Shown: positions 8,330 through 17,638, counted from the stretch's first letter. The stretch is 64,000 nucleotides of DNA from Aliiroseovarius zhejiangensis (GCF_014656375.1 NZ_BNCH01000003.1:62001-126000); one strand, 5' to 3'. Numbers and translations are program-made. The notes: generated by a model not told the origin, from the letters alone.

Positions 8330-9271
8330 ATGACAGACCGCTTACCTCCGCTGACAGCCTTGCGCGCCTTTGACGCTGCTGCACGCCATGTGTCGTTTCA
8401 ACGCGCTGCGGCCGAGTTGAACGTGACCCCCGCCGCCTTGTCTTTCCAGATCAAGTCGTTGGAGGAGCATTTCGGCGCGCCCTTGTTCAACCGCCTGAAT
8501 CGTGCGGTTGAACTGACCGAAGCCGGTCGCATACTGGCCCCCGGCGCGGCCGAAGGGTTCGAGGCGCTGACCGCGGCCTGGCGCGCGGCACGGCGCAGTG
8601 TCGACACCAATGTTCTGACGGTGACGGCTGGTCCCGCCTTTACGGCCAAATGGCTGGCGCCGCGCATGTTTGCCTTTTCGCAGGCCCATCCCGACATCGA
8701 ACTGCGCGTCACCGCCGGTCTGCGGATGATGGATTTGAACAGGGACGAGGTCGATGTCGCCATCCGCTTTGGATATGGCGATGACGAGGGGTTGTATTCC
8801 CAGCCGCTTGAACCGGAATGGCTGACCCCGGTGATGCTGCCTGAGATGGCCCGCCGCTTTCCCACACCGCAGGATCTGGCGACTGCACCGCTGATCCACA
8901 ACAGTTCCGACGATTTTCTGGACCCGCCTTGCGACTGGACAGCTTGGTTCCGGGCAGCGGGAGTCGATGGCGCACCGCGTGTGTCCGCCAGTTTCTCGCA
9001 GTCCGATCATGCGCTTGATGCCGCGCTGTCCGGGGCGGGTGTGGCGTTGGGGCGGCGCACATTTGTGGTGAAATACCTTTCTGATGGTCGTCTGATCGCA
9101 CCGTTCAAGATTGCCTTGGGGACAGCCGCCAAGTTTCGGTTTCTGTGCCGCTTGGGGCAGGAAGACCGACCCGACATCGCCGCGTTTCGCGATTGGATTT
9201 CCGCCGAAATGGTCAAAACCGCGTCCTGTCCCACGGATATGAAAGTTGTTCCGGCCGAGGGTTTGGCGTGA
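8330..9271 (+). CDS. LysR-family transcriptional regulator, GcvA-like
   Basis: A 313-residue DNA-binding regulator. The N-terminal winged helix-turn-helix reads LTALRAFDAAARHVSFQRAA, followed by the recognition helix in TPAALSFQIKSLEEHFG. The opening PPLTALRAFDAAARH and the FNRLNRAVELTEAG segment resemble the GcvA subgroup. The periplasmic-binding-like effector domain starts near residue 90. Its stop overlaps the GTG start of the exporter gene (GTGA), so it probably regulates, or is co-regulated with, that exporter. The effector is unknown. Confidence 0.9.
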   Translation: MTDRLPPLTALRAFDAAARHVSFQRAAAELNVTPAALSFQIKSLEEHFGAPLFNRLNRAVELTEAGRILAPGAAEGFEALTAAWRAARRSVDTNVLTVTAGPAFTAKWLAPRMFAFSQAHPDIELRVTAGLRMMDLNRDEVDVAIRFGYGDDEGLYSQPLEPEWLTPVMLPEMARRFPTPQDLATAPLIHNSSDDFLDPPCDWTAWFRAAGVDGAPRVSASFSQSDHALDAALSGAGVALGRRTFVVKYLSDGRLIAPFKIALGTAAKFRFLCRLGQEDRPDIAAFRDWISAEMVKTASCPTDMKVVPAEGLA

Positions 9272-10143
9272 CCCGGGGCAAAGCTACGGCGGTGGGGTTC
9301 GGGGCCGTTCTGCTCTGGTCGCTTCTGGCGCTGTTCACGGTTGGCACGGCCCCGGTGCCACCCTTTCAGCTGGCGGCGATGGCTTTCACGGTGGGCGGAG
9401 CGGTCGGGCTGGTCTGGATCGGCTTTGCCCGAAGTTTTGGCGTGCTGATGCAGGTTGGGTGGCGCGTCTATCTGTTCGGGACGCTGGGCTTGTTCGGGTA
9501 TCACGCGCTTTATTTCTCGGCATTGCGCATGGCCCCCGCGGCCGAGGCGGGGCTGATCGCCTATCTTTGGCCTTTGTTGATCGTGCTGTTCTCGGGTCTG
9601 TTGCCGGGCGAACGGCTCAGACCGCTGCATATCATCGGCGCATTGGTGTCGTTTACCGGGGCGGCGATCATCGTGATGGGGGGTGCAACCGGCTTTGGTG
9701 CCGAGGCGCTTCCGGGCTTCGGACTGGCCTTTCTGTGTGCGCTGACCTGGTCGGGCTATTCCGTCCTGTCACGCCGCCTTGGCAGCACGCCGACTGCATC
9801 GGTTGTGGTGTTCTGCCTGCTGACGGCAATCCTGTCGGCAGGGGTGCATTTGCTGTGGGAAACGACCGTCTGGCCGACGGATGCGCTGGGCTGGGCGGCG
9901 GTGCTGGGGCTTGGCCTGGGGCCGGTAGGGTTGGCTTTTTACGTCTGGGACATTGGGGTCAAGCAGGGCGATATACAGCTTTTGGGGGTCGCCAGCTATG
10001 GCGCCCCCTTGTTGTCGACGATCATCCTGATCCTGGCCGGTGTGGCCACACCGCGCCCGTCGCTGATCCTTGCGGGATTGCTGATCACCTTGGGCGCCGC
10101 GATGGCTGCGCGGGCCAGTGCAGCACGGCAGGCTGCGACCTGA
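9268..10143 (+). CDS. EamA/DMT-family exporter, YddG-like
   Basis: A 291-residue inner-membrane protein with about ten hydrophobic segments arranged as two EamA repeats. Segments such as GYHALYFSALRMAPAAEAG and the C-terminal GPVGLAFYVWDIGVKQGD resemble the aromatic amino-acid exporter YddG. The start is GTG at 9268, overlapping the LysR stop as GTGA with GAGGG upstream; the longer frame from 9145 is rejected because it would lie inside the LysR gene and lacks membrane character. Coupling to a LysR regulator suggests export of a small metabolite; the substrate cannot be read from sequence. Confidence 0.85.
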   Translation: MTRGKATAVGFGAVLLWSLLALFTVGTAPVPPFQLAAMAFTVGGAVGLVWIGFARSFGVLMQVGWRVYLFGTLGLFGYHALYFSALRMAPAAEAGLIAYLWPLLIVLFSGLLPGERLRPLHIIGALVSFTGAAIIVMGGATGFGAEALPGFGLAFLCALTWSGYSVLSRRLGSTPTASVVVFCLLTAILSAGVHLLWETTVWPTDALGWAAVLGLGLGPVGLAFYVWDIGVKQGDIQLLGVASYGAPLLSTIILILAGVATPRPSLILAGLLITLGAAMAARASAARQAAT

Positions 10144-10159
10144 CCCGCCCTGACGGGTC

Positions 10160-10327
10160 TCAGGCGCTTGCGAGGCGTTCGATCTCTTCCTTGAGCAGGA
10201 GTTTCTGCTTCTTCAGTTCCGAAATTTCGTGGTCGCTGCTGCTGGGCGCCCGTTGGATCGCCTCGACTTTTTCAGAGAGAACCTCGTGTTTTCTCCGCAG
10301 CTCTTCAAGATGCGAACTCATGCTCAT
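10160..10327 (-). CDS. DUF465 (YdcH-like) small coiled-coil protein
   Basis: A 55-residue, highly charged helical protein: MSMSSHLEELRRKHEVLSEK, then a loop, then a second helix SELKKQKLLLKEEIERL. This two-helix layout, with leucines at heptad positions and the KKxKLxLKDEI-type motif, is diagnostic of DUF465/YdcH. The start at 10327 has a very strong GAGGAGG seven bases upstream. The function of the family is unknown. It is convergent with the exporter gene and stands alone. Confidence 0.88.
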   Translation of the reverse strand: MSMSSHLEELRRKHEVLSEKVEAIQRAPSSSDHEISELKKQKLLLKEEIERLASA

Positions 10328-10444
10328 GGCGTTCCTCCTCTGATGTTATGGACTGGTTCAGTGCATCATATATTTGGGGGCTTGTCACTAAGTGTGAAGG
10401 GGCGGTGCGAAAAAAGCTTCACTTCCGTACAAAGACAGACTGGC

Positions 10445-11212
10445 TTATGCGATCGCTAAGGCCGCAGCGTCGCGCAAGATCGCGGTGATTTCGGGCCGGT
10501 AATGGTCGCAATCGGTCCGGTGCGTATCCCCTTGGTGCAGCACCAGCGGGGCAGCCAGCCGGAACGCCCCGCGCCCCCCTTTGCGTGCCTGAACGATCAC
10601 CAGAGAAGCGGCCCGCCCAACCCGAGGGCAAAGGGGTTTGACCACAACCGATCCCAGCCGCGCATCCATCGCACGCAGCACTTCGGGCAGGCGTTCGGCG
10701 TTCTGGATCAGGGTCATGTGGCCACCGGGCAGCAGCCGCCTGGTGGCCTGGTCCAGCCACGCGGTCAGGGGCGTATCCTCGCCCAGGGCACCCTCGCGGA
10801 TGGTGTCGGGCGACGGGGTGCCGCGATCACGCCGAAAGTAAGGGGGGTTCATGATGACGTGATCGAACCGATCCTGTCTGAGCGCGGCAGGCATCTGCTC
10901 CAAATCGCCATGGTGAACCGTCATGGCCAGGGCATTCATGCGGGCATTGTGGCGGGCCAGATCGGCATAGACGCTCTGACGCTCCAGCCCCACCAGGCGC
11001 AAGCCGCGAACGCGCCGACCAAGGCACAGGATGGCGGCGCCCGCCCCGCACCCCAGATCCAGCACCGCCTGCCCTGATTGTGCGGGAACGGCGGCGGCCA
11101 GAAACACCGGGTCGACCCCGGCGCGATAGCCGGATGCAGGCTGCGTCAAGGTCAGTTGACCGCCCAGAAACGCGTCATTTGTCAAGTCAGTCGCGGGGTC
11201 CGTGGTGCGCAT
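10445..11212 (-). CDS. trmN6: tRNA1(Val) (adenine(37)-N6)-methyltransferase-like enzyme
   Basis: A 255-residue SAM-dependent methyltransferase. The SAM-binding motif is VLDLGCGAGAAILCLG near residue 50 and the amino-methyltransferase motif is NPPYF near residue 122, as in YfiC/TrmN6, which makes m6A37 in tRNA-Val. The opening FLGGQLTLTQPASGYRAGVD is characteristic of this family. The DUF2007 gene lies just upstream on the same strand with only three bases between them. Substrate specificity is inferred from family membership. Confidence 0.88.
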   Translation of the reverse strand: MRTTDPATDLTNDAFLGGQLTLTQPASGYRAGVDPVFLAAAVPAQSGQAVLDLGCGAGAAILCLGRRVRGLRLVGLERQSVYADLARHNARMNALAMTVHHGDLEQMPAALRQDRFDHVIMNPPYFRRDRGTPSPDTIREGALGEDTPLTAWLDQATRRLLPGGHMTLIQNAERLPEVLRAMDARLGSVVVKPLCPRVGRAASLVIVQARKGGRGAFRLAAPLVLHQGDTHRTDCDHYRPEITAILRDAAALAIA

Positions 11213-11215
11213 CTG

Positions 11216-11431
11216 TCAGCCTTCGTATTCGACGCCGTTGTCGCGCAGGATGGCGCGCGCACGAAACAGATCGCGTTCAAGAACCATCAGGCGGCGCGGC
11301 AGGATTCCGATCGAACCTTCCAGCGCACTCATATGGACGTCCATCGCAAAGCAGTCTATATCCTCGCCATCAAGCAGGGCTGTGACAAACGGGATCAGGG
11401 TTGGGTCTGTTGTCCGAAGAAGCTCTCTCAT
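11216..11431 (-). CDS. DUF2007-domain protein
   Basis: A 71-residue protein opening MRELLRTTDPTLIPFVTALL and ending in LMVLERDLFRARAILRDNGV. This matches the short DUF2007 (putative signal-transducing) family, which resembles PII-like folds; the cellular role is not known. It lies directly upstream of the tRNA methyltransferase gene, so the two are probably one transcript. It is divergent from the polyprenyl synthase gene across 71 bases. Confidence 0.82.
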   Translation of the reverse strand: MRELLRTTDPTLIPFVTALLDGEDIDCFAMDVHMSALEGSIGILPRRLMVLERDLFRARAILRDNGVEYEG

Positions 11432-11502
11432 AGATATGGACTTAAGGGCAGGGCCGCGGCTTTGTCGAGCCGGATGTCGGGCAAGTTGACGGGAAGGTGA
11501 TC

Positions 11503-12498
11503 ATGCTGATCGAAGCTGCACATAAACCGCACGAACGTTTGGGCGCACACCTGAAGGACGAGATGGCGGCAGTGAACGCGCTGATCGCCGAGCGGATGGC
11601 ATCGAAGAACGCCCCGCGCATCCCCGAGGTGACAGCGCATCTGGTCGAGGCCGGTGGCAAGCGCCTGCGCCCGATGCTGACACTGGCGGCGGCGCGGCTG
11701 TGTGGCTATTCGGGTCCGTATCACATTCATCTGGCCGCAACGGTCGAGTTCATTCACACCGCCACGCTGTTGCATGATGATGTGGTGGACGAAAGCGGCC
11801 AGCGGCGCGGGCGGCCCACCGCCAACCTGTTGTGGGACAACAAATCCAGCGTTCTGGTCGGCGATTACCTGTTTTCGCGCAGTTTCCAGCTGATGGTCGA
11901 AACCGGCAACCTGCGGGTGCTGGACATTCTGGCCAACGCTTCGGCCACGATTGCCGAAGGCGAAGTGTTGCAACTGACCGCCGCGCAGGATCTGGCGACG
12001 GACGAGGCCGTGTATCTGCAAGTCGTGCGCGGCAAGACCGCCGCGCTGTTTTCAGCGGCCACCGAAGTGGGTGGCGTGATTGCCGGCGCTTCCGAGGCGC
12101 AGGTCAAGGCGCTGTTCGACTATGGCGATGCGCTGGGTGTGTCGTTCCAGATCGTCGATGATCTGTTGGATTTCACCGGCGGGGACGCAATTGGCAAGAA
12201 CATCGGGGATGATTTCCGCGAGCGCAAGCTGACGCTGCCCTTGATCAAGGCCGTTGCCAAGGCAGATGCCGAAGAGCGCGCATTCTGGACCCGCACCATC
12301 GAAAAAGGCCGCCAGCAGGATGGTGATCTGGATCACGCGCTGGCGCTGATGCACCGCCACGGCGCGTTGGAAGACACGCGCGCGGACGCCATGGTCTGGG
12401 CCGGGAAGGCAAAGGCGGCGCTGGCGGTGCTGCCGGATGATCCCATTCGCGACATGCTGCACGACATCGCGGATTATGTGGTGGCGCGGATCAGCTGA
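11503..12498 (+). CDS. Long-chain polyprenyl diphosphate synthase (octa/decaprenyl type)
   Basis: Trans-prenyltransferase that adds isopentenyl units to an allylic diphosphate, most likely for the ubiquinone side chain. The 331-residue protein has both aspartate-rich motifs: DDVVD at 92-96 and DDLLDFTGGD near 220. The GGKRLRP motif lies near residue 51. Chain length cannot be decided safely from sequence; alphaproteobacteria usually make Q10, which would make this a decaprenyl synthase. The ATG at 11503 has GGGAAGG five bases upstream; a GTG two codons earlier is the alternative. It overlaps the convergent ispE by eight bases. Confidence 0.92.
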   Translation: MLIEAAHKPHERLGAHLKDEMAAVNALIAERMASKNAPRIPEVTAHLVEAGGKRLRPMLTLAAARLCGYSGPYHIHLAATVEFIHTATLLHDDVVDESGQRRGRPTANLLWDNKSSVLVGDYLFSRSFQLMVETGNLRVLDILANASATIAEGEVLQLTAAQDLATDEAVYLQVVRGKTAALFSAATEVGGVIAGASEAQVKALFDYGDALGVSFQIVDDLLDFTGGDAIGKNIGDDFRERKLTLPLIKAVAKADAEERAFWTRTIEKGRQQDGDLDHALALMHRHGALEDTRADAMVWAGKAKAALAVLPDDPIRDMLHDIADYVVARIS

Positions 12499-13321
12499 GG
12501 CGGACGGGTTCAACCCACCAATCCGGCTGTCGGGCTGAAAGCCCCCGCGCCGCATCCTGTGCCGCCTTTTCCGTGTCAAACAGGGCAAAACACGTGGCGC
12601 CGGACCCCGACATACGTGCCAACCGGGCACCCGGCAGGGATGACAATGCCTGCAGCACCGATGCGATCACCGGCGCGGCGTCGATGGCCGGGGCTTCCAG
12701 ATCGTTGCGCTGAGTCGCCAGCCAGTCGATAAAGCCCCGTGTTTTCAACCCCTTCGGCAGCTTCTTGGGCATGGGCGGATTGGTTTTCGTTGCAAGCGCC
12801 GCAAAGACAGCGGGGGTCGAGACGGCAATGCCAGGGTTGGCCAGAACCGCAAACAGCGGCGGCAGGTCATGATAGGGGATCACATCCTCGCCAATGCCGC
12901 GCATCCGGGCGGCCTGTCGCATCAGGCAGACCCGTACGTCAGCCCCCAACTCGGTTGCGCCTTCGGGCAGTTTTGTATCGCCCGTCAGATCCGATAGCGC
13001 CAAAAGCGTGGCGGCGGCATCCGAACTGCCCCCGCCAATCCCGGCCGAGGCGGGCAGGTGTTTGGACAGCAGGATGTGAACCGGAATGCCGAACAGTGCG
13101 GCGGCGCGCGCAACAAGGTTCGTGTTATCGGTCGGCACGCCGTCGGCGCGAGGCCCCGTGACCTCGAACCGGGGGGCAGGTGCGGGCATGACTGTCACCC
13201 GATCACCGACATCGGCAAAGGCCACAAGGCTGTCCAGCAGGTGATACCCGTCCTTGCGCTGGCCGGTGACATGCAGCGTCAGGTTCACCTTTGCAGGGGC
13301 GAAGACCTTGATGATGCTCAT
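12491..13321 (-). CDS. ispE: 4-diphosphocytidyl-2-C-methyl-D-erythritol kinase
   Basis: GHMP kinase that phosphorylates CDP-methylerythritol in the MEP route to isoprenoids. The 276-residue protein has the expected start FAPAKVNLTLHVTGQRKDGY and the ATP loop PASAGIGGGSSDAAA. The ATG overlaps the stop of the upstream TPR gene (ATGA). It is convergent with a polyprenyl synthase, so two isoprenoid genes meet tail to tail. Confidence 0.95.
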   Translation of the reverse strand: MSIIKVFAPAKVNLTLHVTGQRKDGYHLLDSLVAFADVGDRVTVMPAPAPRFEVTGPRADGVPTDNTNLVARAAALFGIPVHILLSKHLPASAGIGGGSSDAAATLLALSDLTGDTKLPEGATELGADVRVCLMRQAARMRGIGEDVIPYHDLPPLFAVLANPGIAVSTPAVFAALATKTNPPMPKKLPKGLKTRGFIDWLATQRNDLEAPAIDAAPVIASVLQALSSLPGARLARMSGSGATCFALFDTEKAAQDAARGLSARQPDWWVEPVRLS

Positions 13322-15042
13322 TCGGCCGGGTGCAGGGGCGGGGCCCCTTCTTCTTCCAGCACCACATCCAGCCCGACTTCCATCTTGCGCCGAATGCGGT
13401 CGGGGTCGATTTCGGTCAGGTCGGTCTCGTCCGAAATGAAGCTCAGGGCGCGGCTCCACTGGAACCAGGCTTCACGCTTGCGACCCACGGCCCAATAGGT
13501 GTCACCCAGATGATCGTTCAGGATCGGGTCCACCGGAACAAGTTCGACGGCACGTTCCATGGTTTCGACGGCTTCGTCATAGCGCCCCAGGCGGAAAAAC
13601 ACCCAACCAAGGCTGTCAACGATATAGCCGCTGTCAGGGCGAACGGCGACCGCGCGTTCGATCATGTCCAACGCCTCGTCCAGATTTTCCTGCCGCTCGA
13701 CATAGGTATAGCCCAGATAGTTCAGGACATTTGGTTCATCCGGGCTCAGTTCCAGTGCCTTGCGGAAATCGGCCTCGGCAGCAGGCCATTCGTCCAGCTT
13801 GGTCAGCGCAATTGCACGCTGGAAATAGGTGGCCCACTGGCCCGGCAGGTCTTCGGTAAAACCTGCGATGGCCTGATCATAGGCCGCGCGCGCTTCCTTG
13901 AAGCGGTCGACCTGCATCAGCGTATCCCCCAGCGCGACCCGGAACCGCAACGTGTCGGGATAGGCGTCGGCCAGCGTGGTCAGCTCCGCGATGGCGTCAT
14001 CGAACCTGTCGGACCGGCGCAGCACATCGGTGCGACCCAGTGCGGCGTCCTGATACAACAGGCTGTTATCTGGCACACGGCCATAGGCCTCGACCGCCAG
14101 ATCGTGTTGCTTCAACCGCTCCAGCAGCCGGGCGGACAGCAGGATTGCGGTGGCGCTTTTCGGGTTCAGATATTCGGCGAGACGGCTGAAGATCAACGCA
14201 ATTGTCGGGTCGGTGTCGACGCTGCGGCTTTCGGCCACGGCATAGAACAGCTCGGCCACGCCATCATTCGGAGAGGTGATGCCAGTAAAGGGCAACACCT
14301 CACCCGCTTCCAGCCGCGCGATGATGTCATCGACCTCGGGGTCGACACGGGGCGAGGCATTTGCGTTCATCAATTCCAGCGCATCGGCGTGGCGGTCAAG
14401 TTGGCTGAGCACCTGCGCATAGGCCAGAATGCCGCCGCGGTTCAGCTGCATCTCGCCCTCGTCACCGCTCAGAATGCTGGCCGCGCCTTCGAAATCGCCC
14501 ACATGCGCCAGCGCCAGTGCCTTTTGGAACTGGGCAAAGGCGCGGGTGTTTTCATCGGCCGACAGGGCATCGAAAATCTCAAGCGCCTGCGACATGCGGC
14601 CCTGACCAAGGCTGGCCCATGCGGTGATCATCTGATCAACCATCCCGGCCACCGAAACACCCCCTTCAAGCAGCGCAATGGCCCCATCCCAGTCATTGCT
14701 GACCAGCGCATCGCCCAGCAGGACAAGGCCCGCCAGTTGGTTGTCGGGGTTGATGGAGGTCAGGCGCTGCGCAAATGGCAGGGCTTTGCCGACCTCGCCC
14801 AAAGCAGTGTGTGCGACAACCAGCCCTTCCAGGATGTCTGCACGGTCCGGGTTGTCGACCAAGGCCCGCGTGCCGTATTCGACCACCCTTGCGAAATCGC
14901 CGGACAGATCAGCCTGTCGCGCGGCCAGATAGGGGCCTGCCGCATTGGCCTGCGCCTGGAGGGGGGTGACACCGGCAAGACTGGCTGCTGTCGCAAGGGC
15001 CAGGGCAAGTTGGCGAGGGGTTGAGAATCTAAGGGGCACCAC
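13318..15042 (-). CDS. Exported tetratricopeptide-repeat protein
   Basis: A 574-residue protein with an N-terminal signal (hydrophobic ALALATAASLAGV, cleavage near PLQAQA), so it is probably periplasmic or membrane-anchored. TPR-like helices run through most of the length and are clearest in the C-terminal third (EWPAAEADFRKALELSPDEP, then NLDEALDMIERAVAVRPDSG, then RYDEAVETMERAVELVPVDP). The start codon is GTG at 15042. It precedes ispE with a four-base overlap, a pairing conserved in Rhodobacterales as far as I recall. The partner or cargo is unknown. Confidence 0.85.
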   Translation of the reverse strand: MVPLRFSTPRQLALALATAASLAGVTPLQAQANAAGPYLAARQADLSGDFARVVEYGTRALVDNPDRADILEGLVVAHTALGEVGKALPFAQRLTSINPDNQLAGLVLLGDALVSNDWDGAIALLEGGVSVAGMVDQMITAWASLGQGRMSQALEIFDALSADENTRAFAQFQKALALAHVGDFEGAASILSGDEGEMQLNRGGILAYAQVLSQLDRHADALELMNANASPRVDPEVDDIIARLEAGEVLPFTGITSPNDGVAELFYAVAESRSVDTDPTIALIFSRLAEYLNPKSATAILLSARLLERLKQHDLAVEAYGRVPDNSLLYQDAALGRTDVLRRSDRFDDAIAELTTLADAYPDTLRFRVALGDTLMQVDRFKEARAAYDQAIAGFTEDLPGQWATYFQRAIALTKLDEWPAAEADFRKALELSPDEPNVLNYLGYTYVERQENLDEALDMIERAVAVRPDSGYIVDSLGWVFFRLGRYDEAVETMERAVELVPVDPILNDHLGDTYWAVGRKREAWFQWSRALSFISDETDLTEIDPDRIRRKMEVGLDVVLEEEGAPPLHPAE

Positions 15043-15112
15043 GGACGGCTTTCTTGTTGGATGGCTTCGATTATCGAAGCGTTGAACAGGAACCTAATCG
15101 GCTCGTCCGGTG

Positions 15113-15160
15113 AAAACAATGAGGGGCGGCACGTGGCCACCCCTCACATTTGCGTTTTTT
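15113..15160 (-). terminator. Terminator after the ETF-QO gene (possibly bidirectional)
   Basis: TGAGGGG at 15120-15126 pairs with CCCCTCA at 15140-15146, and the stem continues with one mismatch and one bulge. On the minus strand the stem is followed by TTGTTTTC. On the plus strand a run of T also follows, so it could stop both directions. It begins about 25 bases after the ETF-QO stop. Confidence 0.7.
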
Positions 15161-15170
15161 CGAACCGGCG

Positions 15171-16823
15171 TCACATATTGGGATAATTTGGCCCGTCACC
15201 GCCCTGCGGCACGGTCCAGGTGATGTTCTGGCTGGGATCCTTGATGTCGCAGGTTTTGCAGTGCACGCAGTTCTGGAAGTTGATGACAAATCGCGGGTCT
15301 TTGCCGTCTTCCTCGACCACTTCGTAGACGCCAGCCGGGCAATATCGCTGCGCGGGTTCGGCATATTCCGGCAGGTTCACATTGATCGGCACGGTCGGGT
15401 CGATCAGCTTCAGGTGGCAGGGCTGGCTTTCTTCGTGGTTGGTGGCCGAAAAGGACACGTTGGTCAGACGGTCAAAGGACAGTTTCCCATCGGGCTTCGG
15501 GTAGTCGATGACCGGGAAGTCCGCCGCCTTGCCGGTCGCCTGCGCATCGGTCTTGCCGTGTTTGACCGTGCCAAAGGGCGAAAAGCGCAGAAGCGATTGC
15601 ACCCACATGTCGAAGCCACCCAGCATCAGCGATGCGGTCAGGCCGAACTTCGACCAGAGCGGTTTCACATTGCGCACTTTTTTCAGATCTTTGGCAACGT
15701 CGCCGGTGCGCAGTTCTTCCTCGTAATCGGCTAGCTCATCGCCCGAGCGGTCGGCTGCGATGGCTTTGACCGCCGCATCTGCGGCGGCAATGCCCGACAG
15801 CATGGCGTTGTGGTTGCCCTTGATGCGCGGCACGTTCACCAATCCGACCGAGCAGCCCAACAGTGCCCCACCGGGGAACGAGGCTTTCGGCATCGACTGA
15901 TAACCGCCCTCTGAAATCGCCCGCGCGCCATAGGCCACGCGTTTGCCGCCTTCCAGCAGCGATGCGATCTCGGGGTGATGTTTGAACCGCTGGAATTCCA
16001 TGTAGGGATACAGATGCGGGTTCTTGTAGTTCAAGTGAACCACGAAGCCGACAAACACCTGATTGTTTTCAAGGTGATAGATGAACGACCCGCCGCCCGC
16101 GTTCTTGCCCAGGGGCCAGCCCATCGTGTGGGTCACGGTGCCTTCGCTGTGCTTTTCCGGGTCGATTTCCCAGATCTCTTTCATGCCAAGGCCGAATTTG
16201 GGTGCATCCCGCCCCGCTTGCAGGTCGTATTTGGCAATGATTTCCTTGGCCAGCGATCCGCGCACGCCTTCCGAGATGAAGACGTATTTGCCGTGCAGCT
16301 CCATCCCCGGTTCGGTGTTGGGGCCGTAAGATCCGTCCGGTTCCAGTCCGAAGACGCCAGCCACGACGCCTTTGACTTCACCTTTGTCGCCATAGACCAG
16401 TTCCGAACAGGCCATACCGGGGAAGATTTCGACGCCCAGTGCTTCTGCCTGTTCGGCCATCCAGCGGCACACATTCGCCATCGAGACGATGTATTTTCCG
16501 TGGTTGTTCATCAAGGGCGGCATCGGCCAGTTCGGCACGCGCAGATGGCCCGCCGGGCCAAGCACAAGGAAGTTGTCTTTCTTCACCGGGACGTTGATCG
16601 GTGCGCCCTTGTCTTTCCAGTCAGGGATCAGCTTGTCCAGACCGCAGGTGTCCAACACGGCGCCGGACAGGATATGCGCGCCCACCTCGGACCCTTTTTC
16701 CAGCACAACGACGTTCAGATCGGCGTTCTGTTGCTTCAGTCGGATGGCGGCCGACAGGCCAGCCGGGCCAGCGCCCACGATGACCACATCGTATTCCATG
16801 CTTTCGCGTTCAATGTCGCTCAT
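15171..16823 (-). CDS. Electron transfer flavoprotein-ubiquinone oxidoreductase
   Basis: Inner-membrane-associated flavoprotein that passes electrons from ETF to ubiquinone, linking acyl-CoA dehydrogenases to respiration. The 550-residue protein has the FAD-binding GAGPAGLSAAIRL near its start. The C-terminal domain carries a [4Fe-4S] cluster: Cys in RYCPAGVYE, then CVHCKTCDIKDP. The DIKDPSQNITWTVPQGGDGP ending is characteristic. The start at 16823 (MSDIERESMEYDV) is preferred over an ATG ten codons upstream because of the purine-rich GGGGAAAAG before it. It stands alone, with a terminator after it. Confidence 0.95.
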   Translation of the reverse strand: MSDIERESMEYDVVIVGAGPAGLSAAIRLKQQNADLNVVVLEKGSEVGAHILSGAVLDTCGLDKLIPDWKDKGAPINVPVKKDNFLVLGPAGHLRVPNWPMPPLMNNHGKYIVSMANVCRWMAEQAEALGVEIFPGMACSELVYGDKGEVKGVVAGVFGLEPDGSYGPNTEPGMELHGKYVFISEGVRGSLAKEIIAKYDLQAGRDAPKFGLGMKEIWEIDPEKHSEGTVTHTMGWPLGKNAGGGSFIYHLENNQVFVGFVVHLNYKNPHLYPYMEFQRFKHHPEIASLLEGGKRVAYGARAISEGGYQSMPKASFPGGALLGCSVGLVNVPRIKGNHNAMLSGIAAADAAVKAIAADRSGDELADYEEELRTGDVAKDLKKVRNVKPLWSKFGLTASLMLGGFDMWVQSLLRFSPFGTVKHGKTDAQATGKAADFPVIDYPKPDGKLSFDRLTNVSFSATNHEESQPCHLKLIDPTVPINVNLPEYAEPAQRYCPAGVYEVVEEDGKDPRFVINFQNCVHCKTCDIKDPSQNITWTVPQGGDGPNYPNM

Positions 16824-17138
16824 TTTCTTTTCCCCGGATGGTCCGTTTCGCAAGATCGTTAGCTTGACCCACCCGGCGGGTCAATCGGGACACTGCGTTA
16901 CAACGACGATCCACCGGGGATTTGGCCGGTTTTTTCGGGTGTTTGCGCTGACATGGCCATTCGGCGATGTCGTGCCGTACATGTCCCCCCGACCCAACAT
17001 TGCCGTTGCAAATCGTGTGGGATTGTTAGACGTTCTTGGTAACCGGGGTGTTTGCCCCATGACATGATCACAATAAAACGGTAACAACTTCGCCGATGCG
17101 CCGGTTGCGCATGGGCCACGGAAGAACGAATAGGTCTC
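16824..17138. other. Divergent intergenic region between ETF-QO and greA
   Basis: A 315-base stretch without a convincing gene, which must contain the promoters for both flanking genes. The only structure I see is a perfect inverted repeat, TTGACCC (16864-16870) and GGGTCAA (16878-16884) separated by seven bases, 41-61 bases upstream of the ETF-QO start. This could be a regulator site for ETF-QO. The greA-proximal half is A/T-richer but I cannot assign promoter boxes with confidence. Confidence 0.4.
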
Positions 17139-17609
17139 ATGGATAAGATACCTCTGACACGCGCAGGACACACTGCGTTGAACGACGAACTGAAACTGCT
17201 GAAGACCGAAGAACGTCCGGCCATTATCCGCGCGATTGCCGAAGCGCGCGAGCATGGCGATTTGTCCGAGAATGCGGAATACCACTCGGCCCGCGAAAAG
17301 CAGAGCTTCATCGAAGGCCGGATCAAGGAGCTGGAAGGCGTGTTGTCGCTGGCCGAGGTGATCGACCCCGCAACCTTGTCGGGTGCGGTGAAGTTTTCCG
17401 CAACAGTGACGATTGTCGATGAAGATACGGACGAGGAAAAGACCTATCAGATCGTGGGCGAGCCCGAGGCCGATATTGAAAACGGCAAGCTGAACATCAA
17501 ATCCCCGCTGGCGCGCGGGCTGATTGGCAAGGAAGAAGGCGACAGCGTCGAAGTGCGCACACCGGGCGGTGAAAAGGCCTATGAGATCCTGAAGATCGAA
17601 TGGATCTAA
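17139..17609 (+). CDS. greA: Transcription elongation factor GreA
   Basis: Rescues backtracked RNA polymerase by stimulating transcript cleavage through the secondary channel. The 156-residue protein has the N-terminal coiled coil with the acidic tip in AREHGDLSENAEYHSAREKQ, where Asp and Glu coordinate the cleavage metal. A C-terminal FKBP-like domain follows (IKSPLARGLIGKEEGDSVEV). The length is normal. A membrane protein gene follows 29 bases downstream on the same strand. Confidence 0.97.
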   Translation: MDKIPLTRAGHTALNDELKLLKTEERPAIIRAIAEAREHGDLSENAEYHSAREKQSFIEGRIKELEGVLSLAEVIDPATLSGAVKFSATVTIVDEDTDEEKTYQIVGEPEADIENGKLNIKSPLARGLIGKEEGDSVEVRTPGGEKAYEILKIEWI

Positions 17610-17638
17610 GGCCGCGCGCAGCGGACACGAGGAACAGG

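Noticed and set aside
10143-10158. ACCCG/CGGGT hairpin after the exporter gene as a terminator
   Set aside because: Only five base pairs and no T run on either strand.
13330-15024. A 564-codon plus-strand frame
   Set aside because: It is the antisense shadow of the TPR gene in high-GC DNA, with no ribosome site and low-complexity sequence. The TPR protein has a signal peptide and clear repeats.
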